Below, in pieces: positions 8,145-17,151 of a stretch of 64,000 nucleotides of DNA. The translations under genes and the position numbers were made by a program. Every line of letters begins with the position of its first letter. The first letter of the stretch is position 1. A model generated the notes under the pieces. It was not told the DNA's origin and ran no database searches. It saw only the letters and a program-made list of their open reading frames with translations. Source of the DNA: JBOGXA01 sp050694175 (GTDB taxonomy: Bacteria > Actinomycetota > CADDZG01 > WHSQ01); contig JBOGXA010000010.1 in NCBI GenBank assembly GCA_050694175.1, positions 53,796 through 117,795 on the forward strand. The letters run 5' to 3'.

Positions 8145-10156
8145 AGCTCTGCTCCCCGTCCTGTGGGGAGCGGCGGTTCCAGGTCCCAGGCTACCCAGCC
8201 GTCTGAGTCGGCGTACTCGTTTACCAGTCCGTTATGGGCCGGGGCTAGCTCGATGACTCCGTAACCCCGAAACGTCACAGCGCGCCCGGCAGGTGATTCC
8301 CGCAGCCACGCCAGCTTCGCCGTGCATTCAAGAGATCCAAGGCGCATGCAGCTCGGTTGCCTGCTCCACGCCACTGCATCCCGACCTTGTCCCGCGTCGC
8401 CGATGCCTTCGAGATGAACGAAGGTCGGCCCCGACGAGTTGTCGTCGCCGAGCCTCACGCGTATGCGAGGGGCGGGCTGGTTCCGACGAAGGGGGGTCAC
8501 AACCGTGAGAAACCTCACGTCGCTTCCGCGCGCAGAGAGCTTCACAACAGGAGCCGGTTCCTTGACGCCGTATCTCGGCGAGACCCACCCCGGCTCGAGA
8601 TGAAGGTCATCGCATGGGGCGAAGGCAAGTGCCAGTCCGGGCGCGAGGACGACGGGGCCGCCCTCGGTCGTTCGTACCTCCGTCGACGGCCAGGCCTCGG
8701 GCGAAAGGTGCCAGCGAAGGTCGTATCGATGCGTTAGCTCGGCCTCCAGTTGATCTTCCACGATCCAGTAGTCATCGCCGACGAAGAAGATGCGCCTCGT
8801 GTGAACGGCGTCGTAGAGCGGACTTACAGCCCGACCCTCGAGCACATCGAGGCCAGAGGCGCTCTTGCGCTGGGCAGGACGTCCGATCGCAACCTGTTTG
8901 CCTGAACTGCCTCTCCGATACGGGGTCTGATCCATGTCGTCCACACAGACGGTGTTGTGTGCTGCCGTCCCCTTGAACCAGTGCCGCAGATTCGACCCCT
9001 CTTCCGAATACGTGAAGCGGCCCGGGTCCACGATCAGCGGGCGGCCGTGGCCATACATCTCGACATTCAGCAGGTCGTAGTGGCCGTGTCCTCCCTCGCC
9101 GATCGGCCCACAGTCGAAGGCAAGGAAACGCTCGTCCGAGTACGAGTCCCGCCCCGCCCCCCACCCGCTCCGCTGGAAGAAATAGCCGGCGGACGGAAAG
9201 CTCACGTAACGGCGGCTCGATGGTGTCCCGCGCGCTCCCTCGGTTGCGGCGTAGGTGAAGTCGGGGCGGTCGAGTAATACCCCGGCAAGCTCCAAGACCT
9301 CCCGGTAGGAGACGGCGTCGGCATCGGATAGCGCGCAGATCACGCCGTCGGGCCGGTGGCAATGCAAAGCGAACTCACAAGCTCGTTCAAGGAGGCCGTC
9401 GAAACCGTCGGGAAGCTCCAATGCGAAACGCCTGGCGTTCTCCCGTGCGCCGAGGAGCGATCTGAGAACGACAAGGTGGTAGTGGGTCGAGTTCTCTCGG
9501 TGTACACCGTCCGGTCGGAAACCCTCCAAGAGCGTCCTGTGCAACTCCGTGATCGATAAGCGAAGGAGCTCCGAGGATGGATCGATCTGGGGGAACGCAA
9601 GGGCGACCACGAAGAGCGCATAGAGCTCGAGTGTGCGGTGGTTCCGGAAGACGTCGGGAGTCAGCCGCTGTCGAACGTAGAGGGCATGTTGCGAGAGGTT
9701 GGAGAGGATCTCGGCGTCCATCCCTTCTTTCAGTCCTGAAAACGAACGCGAGGAGGCGAACAGGCTCCACGCATAGGTCCAGTTCTGCATCCTTCGCGCG
9801 GCAACGTCGCTCGAGTCGGATCCCACGGGGACCTTCTTGATCCAGGAGTGAACGAGGCTCTCCCATGTACGCAGGAATCGGGGGTGGCCGTGAGCGCGGA
9901 AGGCATTCGCGAGATCGAGGCCGTAATAGAACTTGTTCCACTCGATGCGCCATTCCTCGTCCGCCGGCAGCTCTGCACCGAGCCAGTCCGGATCGATTCC
10001 GAGATCAAGGGTGAGCCCTGCATGGGTGAAGCGGCCGGCACAGACGTGATCCGCGAGGGATCGATCGTTGTGCACATCCCGGGTGATGCAAAAAACCGGA
10101 CGGGGGAGGATCTGAGCTCGAGCCTCGGCTGAGACCGAAGAGGCGTGTGCCGTCAC
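8141..10156 (-). CDS. Heparinase II/III-like polysaccharide lyase family protein
   Basis: 671 residues. The first about 300 residues are the alpha-helical toroid of heparinase/alginate lyase families (…WNKFYYGLDLANAF..., HRTLELYALFVVALAFP). The C-terminal beta domain carries GEGGHGHYDLLNVEMYGHGRPLIVDPG and LRHWFKGTAAHNTVCVDD, the hallmark Hepar_II_III segment with conserved His and Tyr. Family members cleave uronate-containing polysaccharides by beta-elimination, and many in biosynthetic clusters trim or release the chain. No signal peptide is obvious, which is unusual for a lyase acting on exported glycan. It overlaps both neighbours by 4 bases (GTGA), consistent with one transcript. Confidence 0.88.
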   Translation of the reverse strand: MTAHASSVSAEARAQILPRPVFCITRDVHNDRSLADHVCAGRFTHAGLTLDLGIDPDWLGAELPADEEWRIEWNKFYYGLDLANAFRAHGHPRFLRTWESLVHSWIKKVPVGSDSSDVAARRMQNWTYAWSLFASSRSFSGLKEGMDAEILSNLSQHALYVRQRLTPDVFRNHRTLELYALFVVALAFPQIDPSSELLRLSITELHRTLLEGFRPDGVHRENSTHYHLVVLRSLLGARENARRFALELPDGFDGLLERACEFALHCHRPDGVICALSDADAVSYREVLELAGVLLDRPDFTYAATEGARGTPSSRRYVSFPSAGYFFQRSGWGAGRDSYSDERFLAFDCGPIGEGGHGHYDLLNVEMYGHGRPLIVDPGRFTYSEEGSNLRHWFKGTAAHNTVCVDDMDQTPYRRGSSGKQVAIGRPAQRKSASGLDVLEGRAVSPLYDAVHTRRIFFVGDDYWIVEDQLEAELTHRYDLRWHLSPEAWPSTEVRTTEGGPVVLAPGLALAFAPCDDLHLEPGWVSPRYGVKEPAPVVKLSARGSDVRFLTVVTPLRRNQPAPRIRVRLGDDNSSGPTFVHLEGIGDAGQGRDAVAWSRQPSCMRLGSLECTAKLAWLRESPAGRAVTFRGYGVIELAPAHNGLVNEYADSDGWVAWDLEPPLPTGRGAEL

Positions 10157-11496
10157 GCAATCGCCCCCTCGAACAACGTCGTGAGCCGGCGCGCCAGAAT
10201 GTCCCCGTCGAAGCGTTCGCGTACCGTTGCTTGTCCGGCCGAGCTAAGTCTTTCGGCCAGATCGCGGTTCCGGTGTAGTCGAAGCACCGCGGCCGCAAGA
10301 GCTTCCGGATCGTCCTGGGGGACCAGCAACCCGTTCGCCCCGTCGTCGATCAACTCGGGGATTCCCGAAACGGGCGTGCTGATTACGGGAACGCCGCAGG
10401 ACATCGCCTCTAACAGGACGTTGGGGATGCCGTCGCGGTCTCCGTTATCGAGAACCCTGCAGGGAAGGCACAGGACGCTTGCTTCGCGGTAGTGGTCGTA
10501 AAGCTCGGCCTGGCCCATCTGACCGAGCAGCACGACACGCTCCTGGAGCCCCAATCGTTCGATTCGCCGGCGAAGGTCTTCCCCGACACGGACGTTGTCG
10601 CCAACGTCGTCGTCCTCGCCGATGATGACCGCCTGGAACGCGATCCCGCGGCGATGGAGGACTCCGCACGCTTCTACGAAGATGTCGAATCCCTTCTTCG
10701 CGACCAGCCGGCCCACCGCGAGAAGCCTTAGATTCTTGCCTTCGGGCCGGCGGGGAGATGCGCGCTGTGAGAACCTCGAGAAATCGTCGTTCAACCCGTG
10801 GTAAACGCGATAGACAGGAGTTCCGTTTGCGATCTGCTTCAAGTGCTGCCGGTTCGCCTCTGTGCAGGTGACGACGAAAGATGCGGCGCCTAACTTGCGG
10901 GGCAAGAGGCCGCGCGGATTCAACTGCTCCAAGTAGATGTCCTTGGCGTGCGCCGTAAAAGAGAACGGGAGCCCCGTGATCATGGAAGCGAGCCAGGCGA
11001 TCGTGGTTGAGTCGTGCGCGAAGTGCGCATGGAGGTGCCGAACGCCCGAAGCATGCAGCAACCGATCTGCTAGGGCCACCGCAAGTAGAAGATCCCTTAT
11101 GTAGCTGACCTTCGGCCACGACCAGAATGACCGGCGCGCGCGGATTGACTCCTTGGCGGCAAACCCGGTGGCTCGGACCACGCCTTGGGGCCGGCGCTGG
11201 AGAGAGCGGATATAGCCGGGGACGAACCGGGGAGTATTGGTGATCAGCCACCAGAGCCGTGAGGTTTCCGAGAGTCTGCGCGTCGGCGGCAGGTACATGG
11301 GCTGTGCGGCGATCCGGTCGATAACCGGATGGTGTTCGCGCTCATCACGCGGCTTGACGACGAAGATTCGCAAGGGGATGCCCGCTTGTTCCACGCGACG
11401 CACTTCGCTTGAGATGAATGTCTCCGAAAGCGCAGGGAAGGCTTTGAGCACGTAGGCCATACATCCGTTCGATCCGGAGCCGACGTCATTACTCAT
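10153..11496 (-). CDS. Glycosyltransferase family 4 protein
   Basis: 447 residues with a GT-B fold of the GT4 group. The N-terminal domain includes HLHAHFAHDSTTIAWLAS, and the C-terminal domain holds the EAxSCGxPVISTxVxGIPE-type donor site (LLEAMSCGVPVIST, GIPELIDDGANGLLV). Overall closest in layout to WcaL/AmsK-like exopolysaccharide transferases. It would add a hexose from a nucleotide-sugar donor at the inner face of the membrane. ATG 11496 overlaps the ABC-kinase stop by 8 bases. Confidence 0.9.
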   Translation of the reverse strand: MSNDVGSGSNGCMAYVLKAFPALSETFISSEVRRVEQAGIPLRIFVVKPRDEREHHPVIDRIAAQPMYLPPTRRLSETSRLWWLITNTPRFVPGYIRSLQRRPQGVVRATGFAAKESIRARRSFWSWPKVSYIRDLLLAVALADRLLHASGVRHLHAHFAHDSTTIAWLASMITGLPFSFTAHAKDIYLEQLNPRGLLPRKLGAASFVVTCTEANRQHLKQIANGTPVYRVYHGLNDDFSRFSQRASPRRPEGKNLRLLAVGRLVAKKGFDIFVEACGVLHRRGIAFQAVIIGEDDDVGDNVRVGEDLRRRIERLGLQERVVLLGQMGQAELYDHYREASVLCLPCRVLDNGDRDGIPNVLLEAMSCGVPVISTPVSGIPELIDDGANGLLVPQDDPEALAAAVLRLHRNRDLAERLSSAGQATVRERFDGDILARRLTTLFEGAIA

Positions 11497-14476
11497 GGTT
11501 CAGTGCCATCTCGGCCGCGCCCACCATCGCGTCGACGCGCTGGGGCCAGTCCGCGGTTTGCGCCCGAAAGGGGTGTGTGGCACGGGCGAGGATTGCGACC
11601 GAAAGATGCCACTCGAGATCGGCGGGCGGGCTCCCGTAACCCTCCAGTAAGAGCTCCAGCACTGCCGTGACTGCCTCGAGGTCTGAGTTCCTCCCCCGCA
11701 CCACATCGGCGGCGTAGGTGGCAATATCGAGGGCCGCCGGCGCGCTGCACATACCGTCGAAATCGATGACGGCGATCCGTTCATCGTCCACGAGCAGCTG
11801 ATCGACATGGAAATCGCCGTGCGCGGGCACCAGAGCGCCTTCCGCCGGGATCGATGCCTTCAATCGTTCGACCAATGCCTCCAGACGGAGAGTCAGGTCC
11901 GGTACGACAGCACCGGCAAGTAGCGCGTGGCGCCCCGCTTCCCGTAACTGATGCTCCGGTGGGGCGAAGCCCAGGCCGACGAACCGTCGGCCCTGCAGGA
12001 GTCGCACTAGAGCGCCCGCCTCGCGGGCGGCATGGGCAGCCGCTCGGGGGGTCGTCCCCTTCAGCGCCGTCTGCACGGTGAGCCTCAGGTCCTCGAGCGC
12101 TGCGACGAACGATGCCGAGGGAATCGAGGCGGCGCCATCAGAAGCGATCAGCCCGGTGAGCGCGGCAGCGAATTGTCTGTCCTTCCCGTAGGCCTTGAGG
12201 ATGTGGCCGCCCCACCGCATGACCGCTCGGGACTCGGGTTTGTAGCCGAGGATGGTCGGACCGGGTGCGCCTTTCGAAACGAAGGTCCCGGCTCGCGAGA
12301 GCCGTTGGGTCAACTCGGGGGCGGGGGCCGCTACGCCCGGCAGCTTCACGTCGAATGGAAGCCATGTGACGATGGCATTGAGCTCGTCGTCGTGAACGAC
12401 AGGGAGTGCGGCCGGAGAGCGCGCATCGACGGTGGCTGACAGCTCCGCGTATCGTGGCCGGTGCACTTTTGCCGCGAGATCCTGGTTGGCGATAACCGTC
12501 GCGACCGCGTGATGATCCTGGCCGCTGATCGTCGTCCGGTAATGGACCGTAACTTTGTCTCGAGGCTGGTATCTGACTCGCGCTATCCGCAGATTCTCCA
12601 TGCGCGCGTCGCGTAAGTCGGGCTTCAGCGAACGCTGCAGTGCCGTCCTCATTTGTTCCGTGTTCAGCAAGCGACCGAGCTCGGGGAGGGCGGGATCGCG
12701 TGGCACCGGTGTCGGCCGGGCCCGGCCGGGAGGCCTCTCCTGCGTGCGAGCTAGGCGCTCAAAGAATCCACCGTTGCGCAACAGGTCCTCCGGCGGACCG
12801 TCCTCGACGACCTGTCCGTCTTCGAGGACGAGCACCCTGTCGGCCATACGGGCGAGCGCGATCGAATGGCTGATGACGATGGTCGTTCGGCCGCGCATCA
12901 GTTCGTACAGGCCCTCAATGACCTGTTTCTCGCTTGTCGAATCGAGCCCTGTCGTGGGCTCGTCGAGCACGAGGATGGAAGGGTCACGCAAGAGCACCCG
13001 TGCGATCCCGAGACGCTGGCGCTGACCTCCCGAGAGCCCTACGCCGCGGGGGCCGAGTTCCGTTTCATACCCTGCGGGGAGCTCGGCGATGAAGTAGTGC
13101 GCATGCGCGTCCCGGGCCGCGATGACCACGTCCGACAGCGGGGCGTCGGATGCGTATGCGATGTTCGCCGCCACCGTCCCACTGAACAAGACGGTGTCCT
13201 GCAACAGGAAGCCGACCTGTCCGCGGAGCCAGGACAGGGAGCAGTCACGCGCGTCGCGACCGTCGATCAAGACCGCCCCCGAAGTGGGATCGTAGAAGCG
13301 TGCCACGAGTGCGCCGAGGGTCGATTTGCCAGCGCCCGACGATCCGACGATCGCGATGTGCGAGCCGGCCGGGATTCGCAGGGAGATGTCATTGACGGCG
13401 CGACGGCCGGTCGCGTATGCGAACGTGACGCCTCGCAGCTCCACCTCTCCGGCGGCGCGCCCGCCCTTGAAGGCGCCAGGACGATCTTCGAGTTGGTTAT
13501 CCGTGGCCAGGATCTCGGCGACACGTTCCGCGCGAACCATGCTCCGCGACACCTTGCCGAGCTGGCGAGCGATGTCCCGGAGCGGTTTGTAGGTCTTAGA
13601 TGCGTACGAACAGAAGACAATAAGATCGCCGGGGCTCAGTTCTCCCGCAGCCACGCGGAAGACACCGACGATCACAACGAGGGCCGTCGCGGACGCCCCG
13701 AGCACGTCCACGAGACCGCTAAAGCGTGCCTCGGTGCGGGACAGCAGAACCCCGAGCGCCAGGCGCGATTTGCTACGCCGTTCGACTCGGTCGTGCTCGA
13801 AACGCTCGGACCCGAAAGCCTTAACTACCTGCATCGCCGACAGCGTCTCGTTTGCCAGGGACGCAATCTCCCCTTCCTCCGTCCGCTGGCGACGCGCAAG
13901 GTCCGAGAGTCGCCCCTTGTAACGGGAAGTCACGACGAACAGAAAGGGAGTGACGCCGAGAGTGGCGAACGCCAGGATCGGATCCACAATCACGCTGACG
14001 ATCGCCATACCCACGAGTAGCAGAACGGCAGAGACAGTCTGACCGAGGGATTCGGAAAACAGTTGGCCGATGGAATTGACATCGCCGGTAACGTGAGTGA
14101 CGAGGTTCCCCTTCTTCTGGCCGTCGTGAAAGGCCAAAGACAGTCGTTGTAGGTGGTCGTAGAGGGCTACCCGAAGGTCGTGAACTATCTGCTCACCGGA
14201 TCTTTTCAACCAGACCTCGGAGTAGTAGTCGGCAGTGGCGCTTACCCCGGCGATTAGGAGGATCAACCCAGCGACGAGGGCCACCAGCAACAGATCGTCT
14301 CCTCGCAACGAAAAAGGGCTCGAGCGGTTCGCAAGGAGCTCGTCGATGATCAGCTTGAGAGGCCAGGGAGAAGCAAGGCTCGCGGCAGTGAGCAGAACTG
14401 TGCACACCGCAGCTCCGGCGAGAGACCGACCGTGTCGCTTGACATACGGGGCAAACACCTTTCGAGTAGGCGTCAT
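11489..14476 (-). CDS. ABC exporter fused to an APH-type kinase domain
   Basis: 995 residues in one open frame. Residues about 15-310 are a six-helix ABC exporter membrane domain. Residues about 340-570 are the nucleotide-binding domain with Walker A GSSGAGKST (378-386), signature LSGGQ (481-485), Walker B ILVLDEP (501-507) and switch His537. A Pro/Arg linker (about 578-600) leads to a 390-residue APH-type kinase domain: YQPRDKVTVHY (636-646), DDELNAIVTWLPFD, YKPESRAVMRW (745-755), catalytic HGDFHVDQ (886-893) and DFD (905-907). The start is ATG 14476, overlapping the dehydrogenase stop as ATGA; an extended frame upstream reads antisense-like Arg-rich residues. It presumably exports a lipid-linked glycan or precursor, with the kinase acting on the cargo or on a cytoplasmic intermediate. 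The fusion is the most unusual protein in the window. Confidence 0.9.
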   Translation of the reverse strand: MTPTRKVFAPYVKRHGRSLAGAAVCTVLLTAASLASPWPLKLIIDELLANRSSPFSLRGDDLLLVALVAGLILLIAGVSATADYYSEVWLKRSGEQIVHDLRVALYDHLQRLSLAFHDGQKKGNLVTHVTGDVNSIGQLFSESLGQTVSAVLLLVGMAIVSVIVDPILAFATLGVTPFLFVVTSRYKGRLSDLARRQRTEEGEIASLANETLSAMQVVKAFGSERFEHDRVERRSKSRLALGVLLSRTEARFSGLVDVLGASATALVVIVGVFRVAAGELSPGDLIVFCSYASKTYKPLRDIARQLGKVSRSMVRAERVAEILATDNQLEDRPGAFKGGRAAGEVELRGVTFAYATGRRAVNDISLRIPAGSHIAIVGSSGAGKSTLGALVARFYDPTSGAVLIDGRDARDCSLSWLRGQVGFLLQDTVLFSGTVAANIAYASDAPLSDVVIAARDAHAHYFIAELPAGYETELGPRGVGLSGGQRQRLGIARVLLRDPSILVLDEPTTGLDSTSEKQVIEGLYELMRGRTTIVISHSIALARMADRVLVLEDGQVVEDGPPEDLLRNGGFFERLARTQERPPGRARPTPVPRDPALPELGRLLNTEQMRTALQRSLKPDLRDARMENLRIARVRYQPRDKVTVHYRTTISGQDHHAVATVIANQDLAAKVHRPRYAELSATVDARSPAALPVVHDDELNAIVTWLPFDVKLPGVAAPAPELTQRLSRAGTFVSKGAPGPTILGYKPESRAVMRWGGHILKAYGKDRQFAAALTGLIASDGAASIPSASFVAALEDLRLTVQTALKGTTPRAAAHAAREAGALVRLLQGRRFVGLGFAPPEHQLREAGRHALLAGAVVPDLTLRLEALVERLKASIPAEGALVPAHGDFHVDQLLVDDERIAVIDFDGMCSAPAALDIATYAADVVRGRNSDLEAVTAVLELLLEGYGSPPADLEWHLSVAILARATHPFRAQTADWPQRVDAMVGAAEMALNHE

Positions 14477-15402
14477 ACGGAGGCCCTCGTCGAACTCTGA
14501 GCGCCGTCGTGCAACTGCGGACCCGATCCGTTGCGGGCCGTCTCGGCGGCCTCCGCGCGGGAACGGATGCGACAGTTGTAGTCCGCGATGGCCTCGAGTA
14601 GTTGCGGCGCGCATCCAACCGACCGTGCGGCCGCGATCAGACCGTCAAGATCCTTGGGCAAGCACGACCCGCCAAACCCTCGTTCTTCCGTCACCGTCAG
14701 GTGTTCCGTTCCAATCCTGCGATCGAGTCCGACGACGGACTTGATGCGTGGCCACGACACCTCGAATCGGTCGCAAACTTCCGAAAGCTGATTCGCCATC
14801 GATACCTTTGCTGCGAGCAATGCGTTTGAGCACAGCTTTGTCAACTCCGCCTCGATGGGTCGCACGATGAGCACAGGCGCTTCGGGCGCGACCTTGCCTA
14901 GAAGTTCGCGGAGTTGTGTTGCAACATCACCGGAGCGGGCTCCAATGATGATTCGATCCGGGTTGGTGAAAGTCTCGATAGGCCGGGCCTCCACGAGGAA
15001 CTCCGGGAGGCTCGCGAACTCAACACGTGGAAAAGCAGCCGCGAGCCGGTCGTTGGTGCCCGGCGACACCGTGGACTTGACGACCACAACGCTGCCCGGC
15101 TGAAGATGCGGCTCGATCTCCTGTGCCGCGGACCAGATTTCGGTGAGGTCGTAGCCGCGATCGGGCAGGCCGGGCGTGGGGACGCACAGGAAGACGACGC
15201 GGCAGATATCGAGCTGTTGGGGTGAGCCGATGTTGAGGTAGCGGTCGTAGCCGTGGACGGTGACTCTGGCTTCGGAAAAGGCTCGTGCGATGGTCCCTCC
15301 GACCATGCCGAGCCCGACGACTCCAACTGTATCGATGACGGGAGGCGACTCCTTTGTGAGTGACTGCTCGCAAGAAGTGTGAATGCTTCCCATGGTGATC
15401 AC
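14473..15402 (-). CDS. Short UDP-glucose/GDP-mannose dehydrogenase family protein
   Basis: 309 residues. NAD-binding Rossmann start VGVVGLGMVGGTIARAF, the family segments VVVVKSTVSPGT and ELTKLCSNALLAAKVSMANQ, and the active-site stretch GFGGSCLPKDLDGL with the catalytic Cys. It ends about 100 residues earlier than normal enzymes and lacks most of the C-terminal UDP-binding domain, so it may need a partner or use another nucleotide sugar. The reaction class is two-step oxidation of a nucleotide sugar to a uronic acid. Its GTG start overlaps the upstream dehydrogenase stop as GTGA; an internal ATG at 15393 is also possible. Confidence 0.85.
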   Translation of the reverse strand: MITMGSIHTSCEQSLTKESPPVIDTVGVVGLGMVGGTIARAFSEARVTVHGYDRYLNIGSPQQLDICRVVFLCVPTPGLPDRGYDLTEIWSAAQEIEPHLQPGSVVVVKSTVSPGTNDRLAAAFPRVEFASLPEFLVEARPIETFTNPDRIIIGARSGDVATQLRELLGKVAPEAPVLIVRPIEAELTKLCSNALLAAKVSMANQLSEVCDRFEVSWPRIKSVVGLDRRIGTEHLTVTEERGFGGSCLPKDLDGLIAAARSVGCAPQLLEAIADYNCRIRSRAEAAETARNGSGPQLHDGAQSSTRASV

Positions 15403-16727
15403 AGCCGGATTACGTTCGGGTGCCGGTTCTTGCCGTAGGCATTGCGGGCATCGAATACCAGCCCGGCATTAGAGGCGATCCAGGAGAGGTCGTAACTGCT
15501 ATGAGGAGTGAGAAGCGCGACACATTCCGCCCGTCGGAGAGCAAGAGAACTCAACTCTGTTCGATCGATGCGTTGGGCGCCCAACGACATGCTGGCGATG
15601 TATGGGTCGTGATATGAGATCAGTGCTCCTCTCCGAGAAAGCCAGTCCATCACCTTGATGGACGGCGATTCGCGAACGTCACCCACGTCCGGCTTGTAGG
15701 TGAGTCCCAGCAGCAGGATGCTTGTGCCGTTGAGTGCCTTTCCAGACTCGTTCAGGGCATCGCCGATCCGTGCGCCGACGTAACTGGGCATTTGGGCGTT
15801 GATGTCCTGAGACTGTTCGAGGACGCGGAACTGGTGCCCGACATCACGACGCATCTGCCACGCTAGGTAGGTTGGGTCGAGCGGGATGCAATGGCCGCCG
15901 ACCCCCGGGCCCGGGTAGAAGGGCATGAACCCGAAGGGTTTGCTTGCGGCAGCCTCGATGACCTCCCAGACGTCGATTCCGGTTTCTCCGCACAGCATCG
16001 TCATCTCGTTGACAAGCGCGATGTTCACGTGACGAAACGTGTTTTCGAGGAGCTTTGTGATCTCTGCTGTTCTACACGACGAGACCATGACCACCTTGTC
16101 GACAAACTGCTCGTAGAAGAGTGAGGCCGCTGCGGTGGATGATTCGTCAATACCTCCGACGACGCGGGGGATCTGTGAGGATTCAAACTCGTTGTTTCCA
16201 GGGTCGATGCGTTCGGGGCAGTACGCAAGCAAGAAGTCCCTTCCAGCGATCAATCCGGATGACTCGAGCGCAGGACGAACGAGATCCTCGGTCGTCCCCG
16301 GATAGGTTGTGGATTCCAGTACCACGAGAGTTCCCGGCGCGAGATGTGGGGCAATCGCGTCACATGCTGCCTTGACGAACGAAAGATCCGGGATGTGATC
16401 CCTCAGGGGCGTTGGGACGCAGACGACGACAACATCGGATTGATGGATGTACCGAGGATCAGATGTGAAACGAACGCGACCCGCGGCGACGGCCGCCGAG
16501 AATGAACGCTCGTTGACCCCCGGCACACTTAGGATTCCGGCGCTCAGATCCGCTAGGCGAGATTCGTCGATATCTATCCCGATGAGTGAGAAGCCCTCGA
16601 GTGCGGCCGCGCAAGTCAGCGACAGCCCCACGTAGCCTTGGCCGACGACCGCAATCGTGGCGCGCCGATCAATGATGCGGGAGACGAGGCGGGTCGTTTC
16701 AGTGGTGGAAGTGTCGACCGTCGTCAC
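15399..16727 (-). CDS. Nucleotide-sugar 6-dehydrogenase (UDP-HexNAc dehydrogenase type, WbpA/WecC-like)
   Basis: 442 residues with all three domains: NAD-binding (AVVGQGYVGLSLTCAAALEG), central helix with ENTFRHVNIALVNEMTML, and the C-terminal nucleotide-sugar domain (LLLGLTYKPDVGDVRESPS). The active site GVGGHCIPLDPTYLAW has the HC-I-P-L-DP form typical of UDP-N-acetylhexosamine dehydrogenases rather than UDP-glucose dehydrogenase (which has GGSCFPKD), so UDP-GlcNAcA, UDP-GalNAcA or UDP-ManNAcA is the likely product. Start at GTG 16727, with GGAGG 7 bases upstream. It is the first gene of the glycan operon. Confidence 0.9.
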   Translation of the reverse strand: MTTVDTSTTETTRLVSRIIDRRATIAVVGQGYVGLSLTCAAALEGFSLIGIDIDESRLADLSAGILSVPGVNERSFSAAVAAGRVRFTSDPRYIHQSDVVVVCVPTPLRDHIPDLSFVKAACDAIAPHLAPGTLVVLESTTYPGTTEDLVRPALESSGLIAGRDFLLAYCPERIDPGNNEFESSQIPRVVGGIDESSTAAASLFYEQFVDKVVMVSSCRTAEITKLLENTFRHVNIALVNEMTMLCGETGIDVWEVIEAAASKPFGFMPFYPGPGVGGHCIPLDPTYLAWQMRRDVGHQFRVLEQSQDINAQMPSYVGARIGDALNESGKALNGTSILLLGLTYKPDVGDVRESPSIKVMDWLSRRGALISYHDPYIASMSLGAQRIDRTELSSLALRRAECVALLTPHSSYDLSWIASNAGLVFDARNAYGKNRHPNVIRL

Positions 16728-17151
16728 TGTGTCGCCTCCTTGACCCCTCACGCCCGCGCGCGCACGCGCGGAGTAGATGGCGAGCTTTGCGTCGGGGCCC
16801 AGCAGCCGGCAGCATGTGGCAATGTCCCAACGCGTCTCGCACGCGGGCCTTTCGGTGCCCCGCGCGGACGCGTGCTGCCGACCTTTCCCCGCCCCAGAGG
16901 GGTCCGGCTCCCAGCGCCACAGCCTGTTGAGGGCAAGCTGTGGGCTCCCCTTCGTTTTTGTCTAGCGCCTTATTGTGATTACGGACGATGTGGCCGATCG
17001 GTTCAGCCCAAGTTCCCATCGATGCTCTCCAATGTTCATGCTGGAATGCAAAGCACCACGCTAGGTAAGCCGGTCACAGCACATACCCAAGCGGCGGTAG
17101 GCATCGGTAAGGTCGTGGTTAAGACATCGTTTAGCTGGGCCGCGCGTCGCT
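16728..17151 (-). promoter_or_regulatory. Long leader/promoter region of the glycan operon with strong hairpins
   Basis: No gene is visible. Read on the minus strand, a very stable hairpin with arms 16754-16760 and 16765-16771 (CCGCGCG/CGCGCGG) sits just upstream of the GGAGG of the first gene. A second, CCACAGC/GCTGTGG (16917-16923 with 16937-16943), lies further up. This could be an attenuating or structured 5' leader. A GACGCAAAGC string at 16793-16784 recalls the core of c-di-GMP-I riboswitches, but the rest of that fold does not fit. Confidence 0.35.

Noticed and set aside
16784..16793. GACGCAAAGC string on the minus strand, as in c-di-GMP-I riboswitches
   Set aside because: The flanking helices, the GAAA loop and the GGCAAACC partner are not present, so the match is probably chance.
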